Assembly (NCBI GenBank): GCA_946800325.1
Contig: OX326960.1
Span: 20,912,393 to 20,976,392 of the forward strand
Origin: Luzula sylvatica
Taxonomy: Eukaryota; Streptophyta; Magnoliopsida; Poales; Juncaceae
Direction: 5' to 3'
Length of the DNA: 64,000 nt
The notes beneath the pieces are model-generated. The model was given only the letters and a program-made list of their open reading frames with translations. It did not search any database and had not been told where the DNA came from. Each line of letters starts with the position of its first letter. The first letter of the stretch is position 1. Shown one piece after another: positions 22,660-35,500 of the stretch. Made by a program: the position numbers and the translations under genes.

Positions 22660-22960
22660 TCTGTTGAAAATTGGATTTTCAGGAAAAATTAGATTTTCAG
22701 AATATGTTGTAATTATTACAGATTAGATCTGGTTAAAATTGAATTTTCAGAAAAAATTAGGTTTTCAGAATAAAATGGAAATTCAGAAAAAAATTAGATT
22801 TCAGAATATATTTTGTACAGATTAGATCTGTTGAAAATTGGATTTTCAGAAAATTAGATTTTCACAATATATGGTAATAAATACAGATTGGATCTGTTAT
22901 TAAAATTTGGATCTGTTAAATATTTTTAATAAATACAGATTTTCAAAAAAAAAAAAATTC
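22660..22960 (+). repeat. degenerate tandem repeat in the Copia leader
   Basis: Segments such as GAAAATTGGATTTTCAG, AAAAATTAGATTTTCAGAAT and ACAGATTAGATCTG recur three to four times with a period of roughly 70-90 bp. No coding capacity is seen. Confidence 0.75.
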
Positions 22961-23594
22961 TGTCATTTCTCGATTGAACTTGGAGTTGCGATCGTACGAA
23001 CAAAATTCTGGACAACAAAAATTTTTTTCTGTCAAAAATGCCCAATAATTTAAAATTTCCAATTTATAAATTCAATTCGGTATATCATATAGCCTAAAAC
23101 GGGGATGATTGTTTGTGAATGTTTGTATGTATGTTGTGTGGGGGCCAGTGAGCTTTCCAAATTGTATTGTATTTTATTATGGGGACCAGTGAGTCTTCCA
23201 AAGTTGTAATAAAATAGTTTTAGTTTTGAAGAGCAAAGAAGGCAAGACGACACAACACAACACAACACGGAGATTGGATCTTCAAGGCAAGAAGTCATCT
23301 TGGGTTTTAGGGTTGGGAATTAGGGTTTTATGATTGCTCATAAAACTAACAGGCCAATATGCTATACCGTACAAATTTTGTTTTTGTTTTATGCATGAAT
23401 ACAATAAAAGTTAAATAAATGATTTTAAGAATAGAAAATCCTCCCACGTAATTATCAAGTAACTTGCCTCCCTAAATGGAACCTTCTAGTCTAGTTTTTG
23501 TTTACTTATGTTGCATGGCCTTAGTCTGACACAAGTTTACACGTACGTAGAAAAGAAGGCACGCATTGATTAGGGATTGATATGTTGCACGGCT
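22961..23594 (+). other. Copia leader, remainder before the nested insertion
   Basis: No ORF of note. GGGGCCAGTGAGCTTTCCAA near 23140 and GGGGACCAGTGAGTCTTCCA near 23180 form a short direct repeat. The TSD CGGCT (23590-23594) ends it. Confidence 0.6.
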
Positions 23595-24687
23595 TGTTGG
23601 GGAATATCCTCGACCCCGGGCCCGCGCAGCGGATATGTAGGCCCGGTCCGATTCCCCGATTCCCGAGATCACGCCACGACTTCGAGGGTACGATGCGAAT
23701 AGAAGGACAGATTCATACCAGTGCCAAATTGATGGCACACGAAGGGTTGATCGCCGCCTTCTATTTCCTTCGGTGTCACGTTGGTGACTAGCCCGTACGT
23801 CCCATACCGCACGTCTCCCACCGTTTCGACACGCCTCGGGTTGTCTTCGTGCGTTCCATGCCCGCATGATTCCACAGCCCGTTACTCGATTACTTCTCCG
23901 GTTTGATCACAACGAAGAGCCACATGTGTCGCTCCTCTACCCGTATCCACCGTGAGTCGTAGCACCTCGGTCGCGGAGCACCTGCCTAGACGATGCACCG
24001 GCGAACTTGCATGATTGCGTTTCGATTCTCTAGACGGAGAAAATTCTTTTCTCCTTCTCTCTCAATCTCTTCGCACTCTTTCATCAAGTGATTAGAGTCT
24101 CTTAATTTCTGGATTAATTCTAAATTAACTCCATTAATTTTCTGGTTGAACTAATCTAATTATTCAACTGGTTGGACTCATGAGAGAGAGAGAAACATCC
24201 TATATATACTCCATAGGATAAGGATGGGCCAAAAGGTATGTATATCTTCTATACACCTTTTCAAACAGAAAACTGCATACACCCTTTCAGTAATCTGTCA
24301 GAACGAAAATATTAAATCGTTCCAACCGACTTTGAACATTTACGAAAGTTGTAGATAATCTAATTATCTTTCCAACCCAATTTGGCGCAGCCCAATTGGA
24401 GTTCGGACCCGAAAGTTACGGCCGTTTTACTGACTGTATGTCAAACTGTCGCACCCTTTCGGTATTTCATTAGAACGATACTGATACTTCGCTCAAATGA
24501 AATATATTACAACATGAAAGTTCTAGATAATCGCATTATCTAACTAACCCAATTTGAACCATTCAAATCGGAGTTTCCTACTGAAAGTTATACCAGTTTT
24601 ACTAATCTGTTTCGTATGCCCACGAACGCGTACGTTCGTTTGTCCTACGTACCATTTTAGCGATGATCCAAAACTGTATTTCCTTCA
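23595..24687 (-). repeat. 3' LTR of the inner Copia (1093 bp)
   Basis: Plus-strand ends TGTTGGGGAATATCC and GTATTTCCTTCA. GC-rich left part, AT-richer right part with two ~170-bp imperfect repeats (24270-24620). Confidence 0.96.
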
Positions 24688-24698
24688 GTCTCCCACTC
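24688..24698 (-). other. polypurine tract of the inner Copia
   Basis: On the minus strand GAGTGGGAGAC directly precedes the LTR (TGAAGGAAATAC). Confidence 0.85.
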
Positions 24699-26100
24699 AG
24701 TTTCAGATTTACCTAAAAGGTACTCATGTATATCACATATACACTATATCAGAGAATCTGGCCCGCGTATCAAATACGCTAAAGCCATGCACATCCAATG
24801 TGCAAAAACTTGCAATCAAGCCCGACATAGTACGACTCGTTGTGTGACCGTGTAGGTTCGTTTAACGATGGCAGTAGGCCGTTTCCATGGCACTACAAGC
24901 CCATGAGCGGGATCTAGTCACTCCATCATGGCTACCCATGTTAAAACGAAAAATGATTGTGATCATTGTGCCTATCTCGAATAGCGGTTACTAGTTCTCT
25001 TGTTTGCGATATCCGTTAATCAAAAGACATGGTAATAGTCATCCTTATAATTTGATTAACTATACTTATTCCCCGATTCCGAGTTGATTTAACAAATTTC
25101 AATCGATATTAACCATTAATATCATTGACTCTGGCCAGAGATTTCGTTAATCGACTCATCGAGCGGCGCCTAAGAGATATCTCTTCCTTTCGGAATAAAC
25201 AATTCCTATCTTGGAGACTCACATTGAATTCCGTGTTTCGGACAATACCCAATGATGACCCTTTTAACTCCCTGTTACGGTGAGCGTAAGATCATATCAA
25301 AGCATTGTGTTACGCACGTAACGCAATCAATGATCCCCTCAAGTATGAAGAATCTAAAACCCCATCCGTCACAAGTCCATCTATAATGACTAAACCATGT
25401 CATGGACTCGCGGCTTTGGTCATATCCAATACATGTAACCTAACATATATCTACGTTCCCGATTCGACAAGCACCTTGTCCCATGATTAGCAAAACATAA
25501 TCATCTCCTCGGCAAACGTACTAGTGTACGCGTTCAGTCTATCCAATAATAGAAATGCTTCTCTCTTAAGCAAGCTGATCCGCGACTAGGGATGTTTAGA
25601 AATGACACTTTAAGTGTGACGGTTTCGCTGCACATGGTCCTCAACCATGTCGACGTCCACACAAGTTCAAATCAAGGTTCATGTAACAATCATATTACAC
25701 AACCCGCACACTGTTTTCATATAAGGTGAATGCATATTTAATTTAAGTAAACAAAAATTTTAAAAGGAATGCATTCATATGGACTAAGTATTTGGGTGAT
25801 ACAACGTTTACCTATGGGTATCTCCATACCCATAACCTGCGAGGACTATCGTATTAGATAACTACACTCTACTCTCTTCTTCCTCCTCTAGGTATCTCTA
25901 TACCCATAGTCATCGCATGACAGTCACGCGCGACTAGAGAGAGCGGTTTTGTAAACGGGTCCGCACGTTCCCGCTAGTGTTAAGCATCATCAGGATTGGA
26001 ACATTTCCAATACCTACGATCACATCTTTTCATAAAATTTCATGGATCAAATGAAATTTTCTGAGTATTGGCTAGAAGTGGTTGTGACCTCGGCATTTTT
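24699..26100 (-). other. inner Copia post-pol region
   Basis: Non-coding. Its minus strand shares blocks with 37180-37360 of the enclosing Copia, for example CAATGCTTTGAT, GATAGGAATTGTT and GAGATATCTCT in the same order. Small open frames here have no motif. Confidence 0.75.
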
Positions 26101-26108
26101 GGCTTGTA

Positions 26109-28941
26109 CTATTGCGTCTCACGCAATAAACAACCATAAATCCGATAACTCGTGACTACTAGAGTTTGGTCATGTATCCTTGATCCATACCACTTCCTTT
26201 TGCGATTAATAACCGCAATATACTCGCCACCGTAAATAGAATCATAAACTATTGGTCTTGTGGAACCTTTCCACATAACCGTGTTTTCATATAAGCAAAA
26301 CATGTACACACTTTGTGATCGAAAGTCGTGCTACATATTTGGACGTGCTTCATCTTTGGAAACTGTTGTTTGTTATAACTCTTTATAACCAACACGTCCT
26401 CCACACCATTATAGATAATAAATCCTGAATTCTTTGCAAAGTATTCAAGGATAAACTTCACCTCTATCAATACAAATTCCGATGGGTTTTAAATATACAT
26501 AACCATTATGTATATATTTGTATAACCATTATACAATCACAAGAGTTAGTCTCATATAATCGAATTACATTCAAACTCATGTGATTCCCATGAATTTTAT
26601 TGACGGTGAACTAGACGCTTTATTTGTATGACCGATAGCCACATACATATCATGACAGATATAATAGATCCTAACATCAAATGTAAGGCATCATATTATT
26701 ACTTTTCGCGCTGCTTGATGTCTAACATCGAGCCGTTGAAAATTTCTGCCATTCGACATTTCGATTTATCTCCTCCAAGGAGTTTATATGTTGAAAACCA
26801 TTTTCAACAATATGTCGATATATGTGCTATAACATAGAACGAGAAACTTCTTAGATCTATCCTATAGATCTTCACGCTTAATTCATAAGCGGTCTCGTCT
26901 AAATCGTTTGTCGTTACAAGAAATATAACGCAGCTCCCACTAACCTTCATGTGTACACAGAGTTTCCATTCGTTTCGACAATTTTATAACAGTTTATAAT
27001 TTTGTCAAAACGAATATTCCAATTCCGAGAAGCTTTCTCTAATCCATCATATGGATCGTTAAAGCGTGCATATCTTATCCCCGATTCTTATGAATCGACA
27101 AAACCGTAAGGTTGTGTCAAGTACACATCCTTTCATAAAATTTCTATCAAGAAATTCGGTTTTGACATCCATTTTGCCACATCAAATAGTCATAATATGC
27201 GACCATGGCAAGCAGAATTTCGAGAATGTGAAAGCATGACAACATGCGAAAACGTTTCTTCATAGTCCGACTATGAATTGCATGAAACTCTTCGCAAAAA
27301 GTCTCGCTTTACATATATGCGTATTCCTATCCATGCCGGTTCTTCATCTTGAAAAACCCACTCACATTTCACGGGTCTAACCCAGAAAGTAATGAAATCA
27401 AGTTCTAAACTTGATAATTCACATGGATCGAATCTCAGATTTCATGACACCATGTCATGTGGAATCAACTTTTCATAGCATCCTTGTAGGATATCGAATC
27501 ATTATATGATTTCGATCTATCATCATTAGCCACGATAAATCCGTATTTACCGGTTTATGATATAGCCTACTTGATCTACGAAAAATTCCTTTGTGTGTTC
27601 GACTTGCGTTCATCGACTCTTGATGAAGCCATGTCAACTTTCATCGGTACAATGTTCATTTTCAAATCACGAACTCTTTCGAGATTTATTCTACTCCCAC
27701 TAGCCCGCATAGAGATAAATGGCACCAAGTTCCAAACTTGTGCGCATCTAGTCCTCCTCCAAGAAGGCATCTCTTCGAGCCACGAAAATCTCATTTTCGT
27801 CGGGACGTTAGAATTAATACCCTTTAGTTTCCTTAAGGATAAACGAACAATTTTCAGATTTGGGATTGAGTTTAATCGAAACAAATTTCGAAATATACCC
27901 ACATCCTCAAATCTGTACAAATGACCACTTCGGAACCATTCCGATCCATATCTCATATGGCGTCTTTTGTACCGATTAGAAGGTTTATGGTCCATATCTT
28001 ATATGCAACCATTCATTAGTGCCGCTGTCTCAAGGGCGTATCCCCAAAACATTTTTGGGAGATTCTATTGACTTATCATTTATCGAACCATGTCCAACAT
28101 GCGTTCATTTCCTCTTTTCGGACACATCTCAATGTTCCGAATAAAGGCAATCGTGAAACTATTCCACAATCATAAATGATCATCAATATTCATAACTCAA
28201 ATATCGCCTCTTCGATCCTATCGAAAGGTTTAGCTCAAATACTTGCCTTCTCGATCCCATCGAAAAGCTTTGATTTTCTTGCTTAGTTGATTTCGTATTT
28301 CGTTTTTGAAACTCTTTGAACCTTTCAAAAGTCTCCGTTCCGGCACGCATTAAATAGATATTTTCATATCTACTTTAACCGTCCATAAACGTAACAAAAT
28401 ACCGATAGCCTCCTCTTGCCTCGGAACTTATCGGAACATTACATCTAAATGTAATTTCCAATAATTCGTTGGATATTTCTCCAACCTTTGGAAAATGATG
28501 CCATTGTCATCTTGCCTAATAAATAAGTATCGCATTAATCAATCGAATCTAATTCGGATGATTCTAGCAATCCATCATATGGAATCTAGATACGCGAATC
28601 TCGTTTATATGGCCAAGACGGCAATGACAAAAGAAGCAATCAACCTCTTGGTTTAATCCTCCTCGGATTTCACCATTCTTTGAGTCATTAGTTTGGACAA
28701 CTCTTTGTCCGAACTTTCTGTTTGGAAAACATTTTCCCAAAATACCCTTAGACATACATTTCTTTCGATCCCGATTTTGAATTACAAGGACATCCACGCA
28801 TCTATATGCATTGGATTCCTCGGATACTCCGAGCATCTCCAATTCAAATTTAAATCGCATCTCATGCAATTTCGGGATCGACTTATCTATCGAATGCATA
28901 TGATATTCGGTCACGACGATCAAATCTCGTACCATCAACAC
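26109..28941 (-). pseudogene. decayed Copia gag-pol of the inner element
   Basis: Fragments read on the minus strand, in pol order: a Gag tail plus pre-integrase piece near 28564-28941 (CHCRLGHINEIRVSRF, compare WHCRLGHINEKRIARL in the intact Copia); an RT N-terminal-like stretch near 27576-27995 (CAQVWNLV); an RNase H stretch near 26249-26470 (ILEYFAKNSGFIIYNGVEDV, where the YTDAS segment has become YNKQQ); and GGEYIAVINRKRKW near 26200 (compare EAEYIAASEAAKEAVW). Integrase DDE and RT YVDD segments could not be read. Stops and frameshifts separate the pieces. It cannot encode a working enzyme. Confidence 0.8.
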
Positions 28942-29667
28942 ACGAGTGTTAATCCAAGACCCATAAGACGTCTCAAAATTAACCTACTCTTTGAGCCGCA
29001 TTGAATCATTCAACGCACTCTAGCTCTTGAAACTATTTCATGAGCGTTGTGTTTTACTTTCATATACACCCGAATTCTCAAAACAATTTTGAGAAATATG
29101 CGTCTATACATGCCACCACAAGGCACGTAATATCGTTCGATTCCTTCTTAAAGTTTATCGAACCCGGCTTTCTCTAAAGCCAAAGCCTCAAGCCCCGAAT
29201 CTACCATTTCCGTGTCCAACACGTTCCTTTAAGTCTAAGAACCATTCTTTGACCATCAAGGTTAATCATGGCAATTCTGGCCCAAAAGCTATCTATCATA
29301 TCGATCTCATCGATATATTTGGTGTTGCTAGAAAACATAATTCTAAACGGATGATGAAGATTAACTCCTAACCGTGCGTACTTAATCTATATGCTTATAT
29401 GATGAATATATGATAGTGTTATTTTATCGAATCGATAACCCTCATACCGATACGGGACTCCAAGTCCATAACACTCAAGACCCATATTTTACGATCCTCC
29501 CATAAGTTGCTTTGGCAGACGAGTGGGGTCTCGCTATTTAGGTAGGATTATATCCAATCGCATCCAATGCGACTCTCGAACCTTTATAGGATTTCGGTGA
29601 TGGATCGTATCCTATACAATCCCAGTTCCGTGTGTGCATCCTATCTATGCCCCGAACTTCCAATCAA

Positions 29668-29847
29668 GTCGGCTTTGGCCTCAACCCTTACTGGCTTGAA
29701 CGGTTAAGTCACAACCATACTCATCGTATCGTTCAAATAAACTACTAATAAGTCGGCTTTGGCCTTAACCCTTATCAGTCCCTATTTAACGCTTGCCACC
29801 CCGTCGATGACTACAATAACCCATGTCGGCTTTGGCCTTAACCCATG
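29668..29847 (-). repeat. three copies of a ~22-bp motif in the inner Copia
   Basis: GTCGGCTTTGGCCTYAACCC occurs at about 29668, 29752 and 29824, spaced 70-85 bp. Confidence 0.85.
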
Positions 29848-30140
29848 TGAGACGTAGTACCGATCATAGTGGTTGTGAATATGGAAGGCATTTCCATGAC
29901 TTAAATATTATGAGGGATCATGCCATTGCATGTTTCTAAATTCGTGACATAATCATATTATATCACTATCACAAGATTTGTAAATGCATATGATTTATTT
30001 AGGGAGATTAATTATTCTAAATAATTAATTATCTAATATGCTAGAATGTTTGATGCCGATCAAATCGATATAAAGAACTCAAAATTCCGAGCTTCGTAGC
30101 CAAAGTTATCGCGAAAACAAAAACAGCATCCAGAGAAGGG

Positions 30141-30176
30141 TCCGTTATAACGGACTGCCCCATCCGTTGTAACGCA
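30141..30176. repeat. two TCCGTTAYAACGSA-type dyads in the inner Copia leader
   Basis: TCCGTTATAACGGA at 30141-30154 and TCCGTTGTAACGCA at 30163-30176, the same dyad as in the unrelated Athila element. Confidence 0.9.
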
Positions 30177-30261
30177 GGGGCCACGGGGCGCGAGAAAACC
30201 TCGCCCGGGACGCGTCCGGGACGCCAAAAAACTGCCCCGGGGCGGCAGAAAAACTGTTTTT

Positions 30262-30830
30262 CTGCACCCTTTCGTTATTTCATTAGAACGACACTAATAC
30301 TTCGCTCAAATAAAATATATTACAACATGAAAGTTCTAGATAATCTAATTATCTAACTAAAACAATTTGAACCATTCAAATCGGAATTTTCTACTGAAAG
30401 TTATACCAGTTTTAGTAAAATACGAACAAACGAAAAGGTAAGTATATCCAATATACACCTTTTCAACCAGAAAACTACAGACACCTTTTCAGTATTCTGT
30501 TGAAACAAAAATATTAAATTGTTCCAACCGACTTTGAACGTGAACGAAAGTTCTAGATAATCTTATTATCTAATTAACCCAATTGGATTGGACTCAATTG
30601 GAGTTTCGATGCGACATATACGGACGTTTTAGTCTCTGTATGTCAAACAGTCGCACCCTTTCAGTATTCCATAAAAATGACACTGATAATTCGTTCAAAT
30701 GGAAAAACTTTATGTATCAAAGTCATAGATAATCGCATTATCTAACTACGCCAATTTGATCCAATCAATTTGGAGTTTTTCACTGAAAATTATCTTAGTT
30801 TTACTCACTGTTTCGTATTCTAACTTTCTA
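30262..30830 (-). repeat. LTR-like ~170-bp repeats in the inner Copia leader
   Basis: Three imperfect units share CACCCTTTCRKTATT, AAAGTTCTAGATAATC and ATTATCTAACTA with the LTR's own pair of units at 24270-24620. The leader thus looks built by amplification of an LTR segment. Confidence 0.85.
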
Positions 30831-31071
30831 CAGATTTTGCCGTTTCGTCCGTTTTCGCTCGTTTCCAAAACGATAAATCATGAAACTTTTTCACGATCAT
30901 TCCTAGATACTCTCAATCAACTTTTGATCGATCTCTAGCGAATTCCACTTGTGATTTTAACGGAATTTGACTTTCTCTATGTGTAACATCATGCAAACGG
31001 GTACGAACTTTGATAACCCGTGCGTATATCTAATATACGACTATGATTCTACCCTCGAATCGATGGCGATC

Positions 31072-31083
31072 GCTCTGATACCA
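31072..31083 (-). other. inner Copia primer-binding site
   Basis: Minus-strand TGGTATCAGAGC, one base from the 5' LTR, complementary to initiator-Met tRNA. It fixes the element's orientation. Confidence 0.92.
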
Positions 31084-31084
31084 C

Positions 31085-32177
31085 TGTTGGGGAATATCCT
31101 CGACCCCGGGCCCGCGCAGCGGATATGTAGGCCCGGTCCGATTCCCCGATTCCCGAGATCACGCCACGACTTCGAGGGTACGATGCGAATAGAAGGACAG
31201 ATTCATACCAGTGCCAAATTGATGGCACACGAAGGGTTGATCGCCGCCTTCTATTTCCTTCGGTGTCACGTTGGTGACTAGCCCGTACGTCCCATACCGC
31301 ACGTCTCCCACCGTTTCGACACGCCTCGGGTTGTCTTCGTGCGTTCCATGCCCGCATGATTCCACAGCCCGTTACTCGATTACTTCTCCGGTTTGATCAC
31401 AACGAAGAGCCACATGTGTCGCTCCTCTACCCGTATCCACCGTGAGTCGTAGCACCTCGGTCGCGGAGCACCTGCCTAGACGATGCACCGGCGAACTTGC
31501 ATGATTGCGTTTCGATTCTCTAGACGGAGAAAATTCTTTTCTCCTTCTCTCTCAATCTCTTCGCACTCTTTCATCAAGTGATTAGAGTCTCTTAATTTCT
31601 GGATTAATTCTAAATTAACTCCATTAATTTTCTGGTTGAACTAATCTAATTATTCAACTGGTTGGACTCATGAGAGAGAGAGAAACATCCTATATATACT
31701 CCATAGGATAAGGATGGGCCAAAAGGTATGTATATCTTCTATACACCTTTTCAAACAGAAAACTGCATACACCCTTTCAGTAATCTGTCAGAACGAAAAT
31801 ATTAAATCGTTCCAACCGACTTTGAACATTTACGAAAGTTGTAGATAATCTAATTATCTTTCCAACCCAATTTGGCGCAGCCCAATTGGAGTTCGGACCC
31901 GAAAGTTACGGCCGTTTTACTGACTGTATGTCAAACTGTCGCACCCTTTCGGTATTTCATTAGAACGATACTGATACTTCGCTCAAATGAAATATATTAC
32001 AACATGAAAGTTCTAGATAATCGCATTATCTAACTAACCCAATTTGAACCATTCAAATCGGAGTTTCCTACTGAAAGTTATACCAGTTTTACTAATCTGT
32101 TTCGTATGCCCACGAACGCGTACGTTCGTTTGTCCTACGTACCATTTTAGCGATGATCCAAAACTGTATTTCCTTCA
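31085..32177 (-). repeat. 5' LTR of the inner Copia (1093 bp)
   Basis: Identical by eye to 23595-24687. The open frames within it are copies of those in the other LTR and look fortuitous. Confidence 0.96.
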
Positions 32178-32182
32178 CGGCT

Positions 32183-32594
32183 TTAGTCTGGCATGTCAAT
32201 TCGCTAATTGAATGATACTCCATTTATGGTTTGGACTTGACCAATTAGCTAGCTAGGCTAGTATTTGGGGCAAGGAGTGAGGTACACATACTCTGGTTTT
32301 GAGTTGGACTCAATACTGGACCTCGCGAATAAAGCAAGAATCGTCTTAGAGATGATTGGACACCGTCCTACCCAACGTGACATGTTTTCTGAGTGGTTGG
32401 CCTAAGTCACCTTAGAAATATGTTAAATAGGGATCTTGTCCATTATGAGATTTAAGGTATCAAATCTCCGTTTCAATAGTGGGGGCTATTTGAAATGATA
32501 AAATAATGGGTATTTCAAGTTGTTTAAAAATGAATTTTAATATATGAAAGACCACGTTATTAATTACATTATTTTTCAAAAATTTGTAGATTCA
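32183..32594 (+). other. outer Copia leader, part after the nested insertion
   Basis: It begins TTTAGTCTGGCATGTCAATT, then AATTGAATGATA, a segment that recurs after pol near 36825. No ORF apart from the in-frame upstream extension of pol. Confidence 0.7.
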
Positions 32595-35500
32595 ATGGCT
32601 TTACCAAGTAATAACCGCTTTAGTTTGCGTTCCATTTTGGAAAAGGAACGAATGAACGGAAAGAACTTTCTCGACTGGCAGAGGAATCTGGGATTCGTTC
32701 TGAGACAGGAAGGAAAGGCACAAGTCTTGGAGACGCCTATCCCTCCTGTGCCAGGGGATACAACAACTGAGGATGAGACATTCGAATATACGACCATGAT
32801 GGACGATTCGAATGATGTCACATGCCTCATGTTGGCTACTATGACTCCTGAATATCAAATTCAGTTTGAGAAACAGGATGCATACGAGATTATGAAACAG
32901 CTCAGGGAGATGTTTCAGGTTCAAGCAAGGGTGGAGAAGTATCAAGCTCTTGGCAATACGACGCAATGCAAGATGCAGGAGGGTACGCCCGTTAGCTCTC
33001 ATCTTCTCAAGATGAAAGGATATTTCGATCATCTTGAGAGGCTTGGCATGAAATTTGAGTTGGAGTTACAAACTGATTTGATCATGTTGTCATTGCCACC
33101 GAGTTTCGATTCGTTCATTTCGCATTTCCACATGTCGGACATGACAAGGACCATTCCCCAGCTTTTCGGAATGCTCAGAACATTCGAAAGTGACCAGAAA
33201 CCGCGGTACATGAAGTCTAGGACTTCGGAGGTATTGGTAGTTCAAGGGAAGAATCCAAACAATGGGAACAATAACAAGAAGAGGAAGGCAAAGGGCAACA
33301 AGGTTGCGCCTAAGCCCGTGAGCAAGAAAGCCAAGGATGACAAGAAGTGTTTCCACTGTCTCAAGGAGGGGCATTGGAAGCGTGATTGCGAGATCTTCCT
33401 GAGGGAGAGCAAGCAAAAGACCGCTTCCTCGGACACACCGGCATCAGGTATTTCCGTTATCGATTCTTATTTCTTTACTTTATCATCATGGGTGTTGGAC
33501 ACTGGATGTGGGACTCATATTTGTAATAATATGCAGGGCCTAAGAAGTAGAAGATCGTTGATTCGTGGCGAAGTTGATTTACGCGTCGGGAATGGAGCTC
33601 GAGTAGCAGCATTAGCCGAAGGGACGTATGATTTAACTTTGCCAAATGGACTTATTTTAGTTTTGGATAATTGTTGTTATGTACCTACTTTGAGTAGGAG
33701 TATTATTTCTGTTTCGAGACTTATTGCGGATGGATATGAATTAGTTATTGGTACTAATGATTGTTTTATTCGCAAGAATGACATTTTCTTTAGTAATGTT
33801 CTAGTTGAAAATGGTTTATATGTCTTGGATTTAGAAAATAACAACAATAATCAGTCCATTTATAACATAAATACTACTCAAACTAATGAAACATACTCAT
33901 GGCATTGTCGTCTCGGACACATAAACGAGAAACGCATTGCTAGACTCCAAAAGGATGGAGTGCTAGATTCTTTTGATTTAAAGTCAATAGAAAATTGCGA
34001 ATCTTGTTTGATGGGTAAGATGACAAAGACACCTTTTTCCAAGAAAGGAGAAAGATCGAAAGATGTGTTGGCCCTCATACATTCCGATGTATGTGGACCG
34101 ATGAGTGTCGAGGCTAGAAATGGGTATCGCTACTTCGTGACTTTTACTGACGATTATAGTAGATATGGATATCTATACTTAATGCGTCACAAAAGTGAAA
34201 CTTTTGAGAAATTCAAAGAGTTTCAACACGAGGTAGAACTTCAACTGGGCAAGAAAGTAAAAGCCATTCGATCGGATCGAGGTGGCGAATACTTGAGCTA
34301 TGAGTTTGAGGACTATCTTCGAGCTTGTGGTATAGTATCACAATGGACTCCACCCGGTACACCCCAATGGAATGGAGTGTCCGAGAGGAGGAATCGGACT
34401 TTGTTAGACATGGTTCGCTCGATGATGAGTCGAACAGATTTGCCAAAGTCATTTTGGGGTTTTGCGCTTCAAACGGCCGCTCATATACTGAATAGAGTTC
34501 CGTCCAAATCGGTTGAAAAGACACCATATGAATTATGGCATGGCAAGGTGCCATCATTGTCTTATCTTAAGATTTGGGGTTGCGAGGCATACGTCAAAAG
34601 GTTATTGACGGGAAAACTCGAGCCAAGATCAGACAAATGTTTATTTGTGGGGTATCCTCAAGAAACCAGAGGATACTACTTTTACTTGCCTAGCGAAAAC
34701 AAGGTTTTCGTGGCTCGACGAGGACACTTCTTAGAGAAGGAATTCCTAGATCGTCAAGCCAGTGGGAGTACAATTGATCTCGAAGAAATTCGAGAACCAC
34801 AAAGTGAACAAGCTGATTTGGAACAAGATTCTGAGTTACCATTGGATGGTGGACCAGAATCTAATACACAAGCTATACGTAGATCTGGTAGGATTCGTCA
34901 AGAACCTGAGAGATATGGATTTCTCATTAGTAATGACGATGATGAGTTGACTCTAAATGATGGGCCAAACTCCTACAAAGATGTTATGTCTAGCTTGGAT
35001 TCCTCGAAATGGCATGACGCCATGAAAACCGAGATCCAATCCATGTATGATAATAAGGTTTGGAATCTTATTGATCTACCTGATGGTGCAAAGACCGTTG
35101 GGTGCAAATGGGTTTTCAAGAAGAAAACTGACATGGATGGTAATGTACACACTTTTAAAGCAAGACTGGTGGCGAAAGGTTTCAAGCAAATTCATGGTAT
35201 AGACTATGATGAAACGTTTTCTCCAGTAGCCATGTTCAAAAGTATTCGCACTCTTCTAGCGATAGCTGCATATCACGATTATGAGATATGGCAGATGGAT
35301 GTCAAAACCGCTTTCCTTAATGGGAACCTTACCGAGGATGTGTATATGACACAACCCGAGGGTTTTGTCGATCCAAAGAATCCGAATAAAGTGTGCAAGC
35401 TTATGAGATCCATTTATGGATTAAAACAAGCATCTCGTGCATGGAACATACGATTCGATGAGGTTATCGCAAAGTATGGTTTCATTCAAAACATCGAGGA

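Larger units (their letters stand above)
23595..32177 (-). mobile_element. non-autonomous Ty1/Copia element with identical LTRs and a decayed pol
   Basis: It is flanked by the 5-bp duplication CGGCT (23590-23594, 32178-32182). The LTRs (23595-24687 and 31085-32177, both 1093 bp) show no difference by eye. On the minus strand the primer site TGGTATCAGAGC follows the 5' LTR (31083-31072) and a polypurine tract GAGTGGGAGAC precedes the 3' LTR. Internal DNA is 6.4 kb. It contains only fragments of Copia gag, integrase, RT and RNase H with many stops and lost catalytic residues. Its post-pol region is related to that of the enclosing Copia (see findings). Recent movement with dead coding sequence implies mobilisation in trans. 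Confidence 0.93.

Noticed and set aside
23502..23867. Open frames in the inner Copia LTR, present again at 31049-31357
   Set aside because: They are inside LTRs, lack motifs, and recur only because the LTR recurs.
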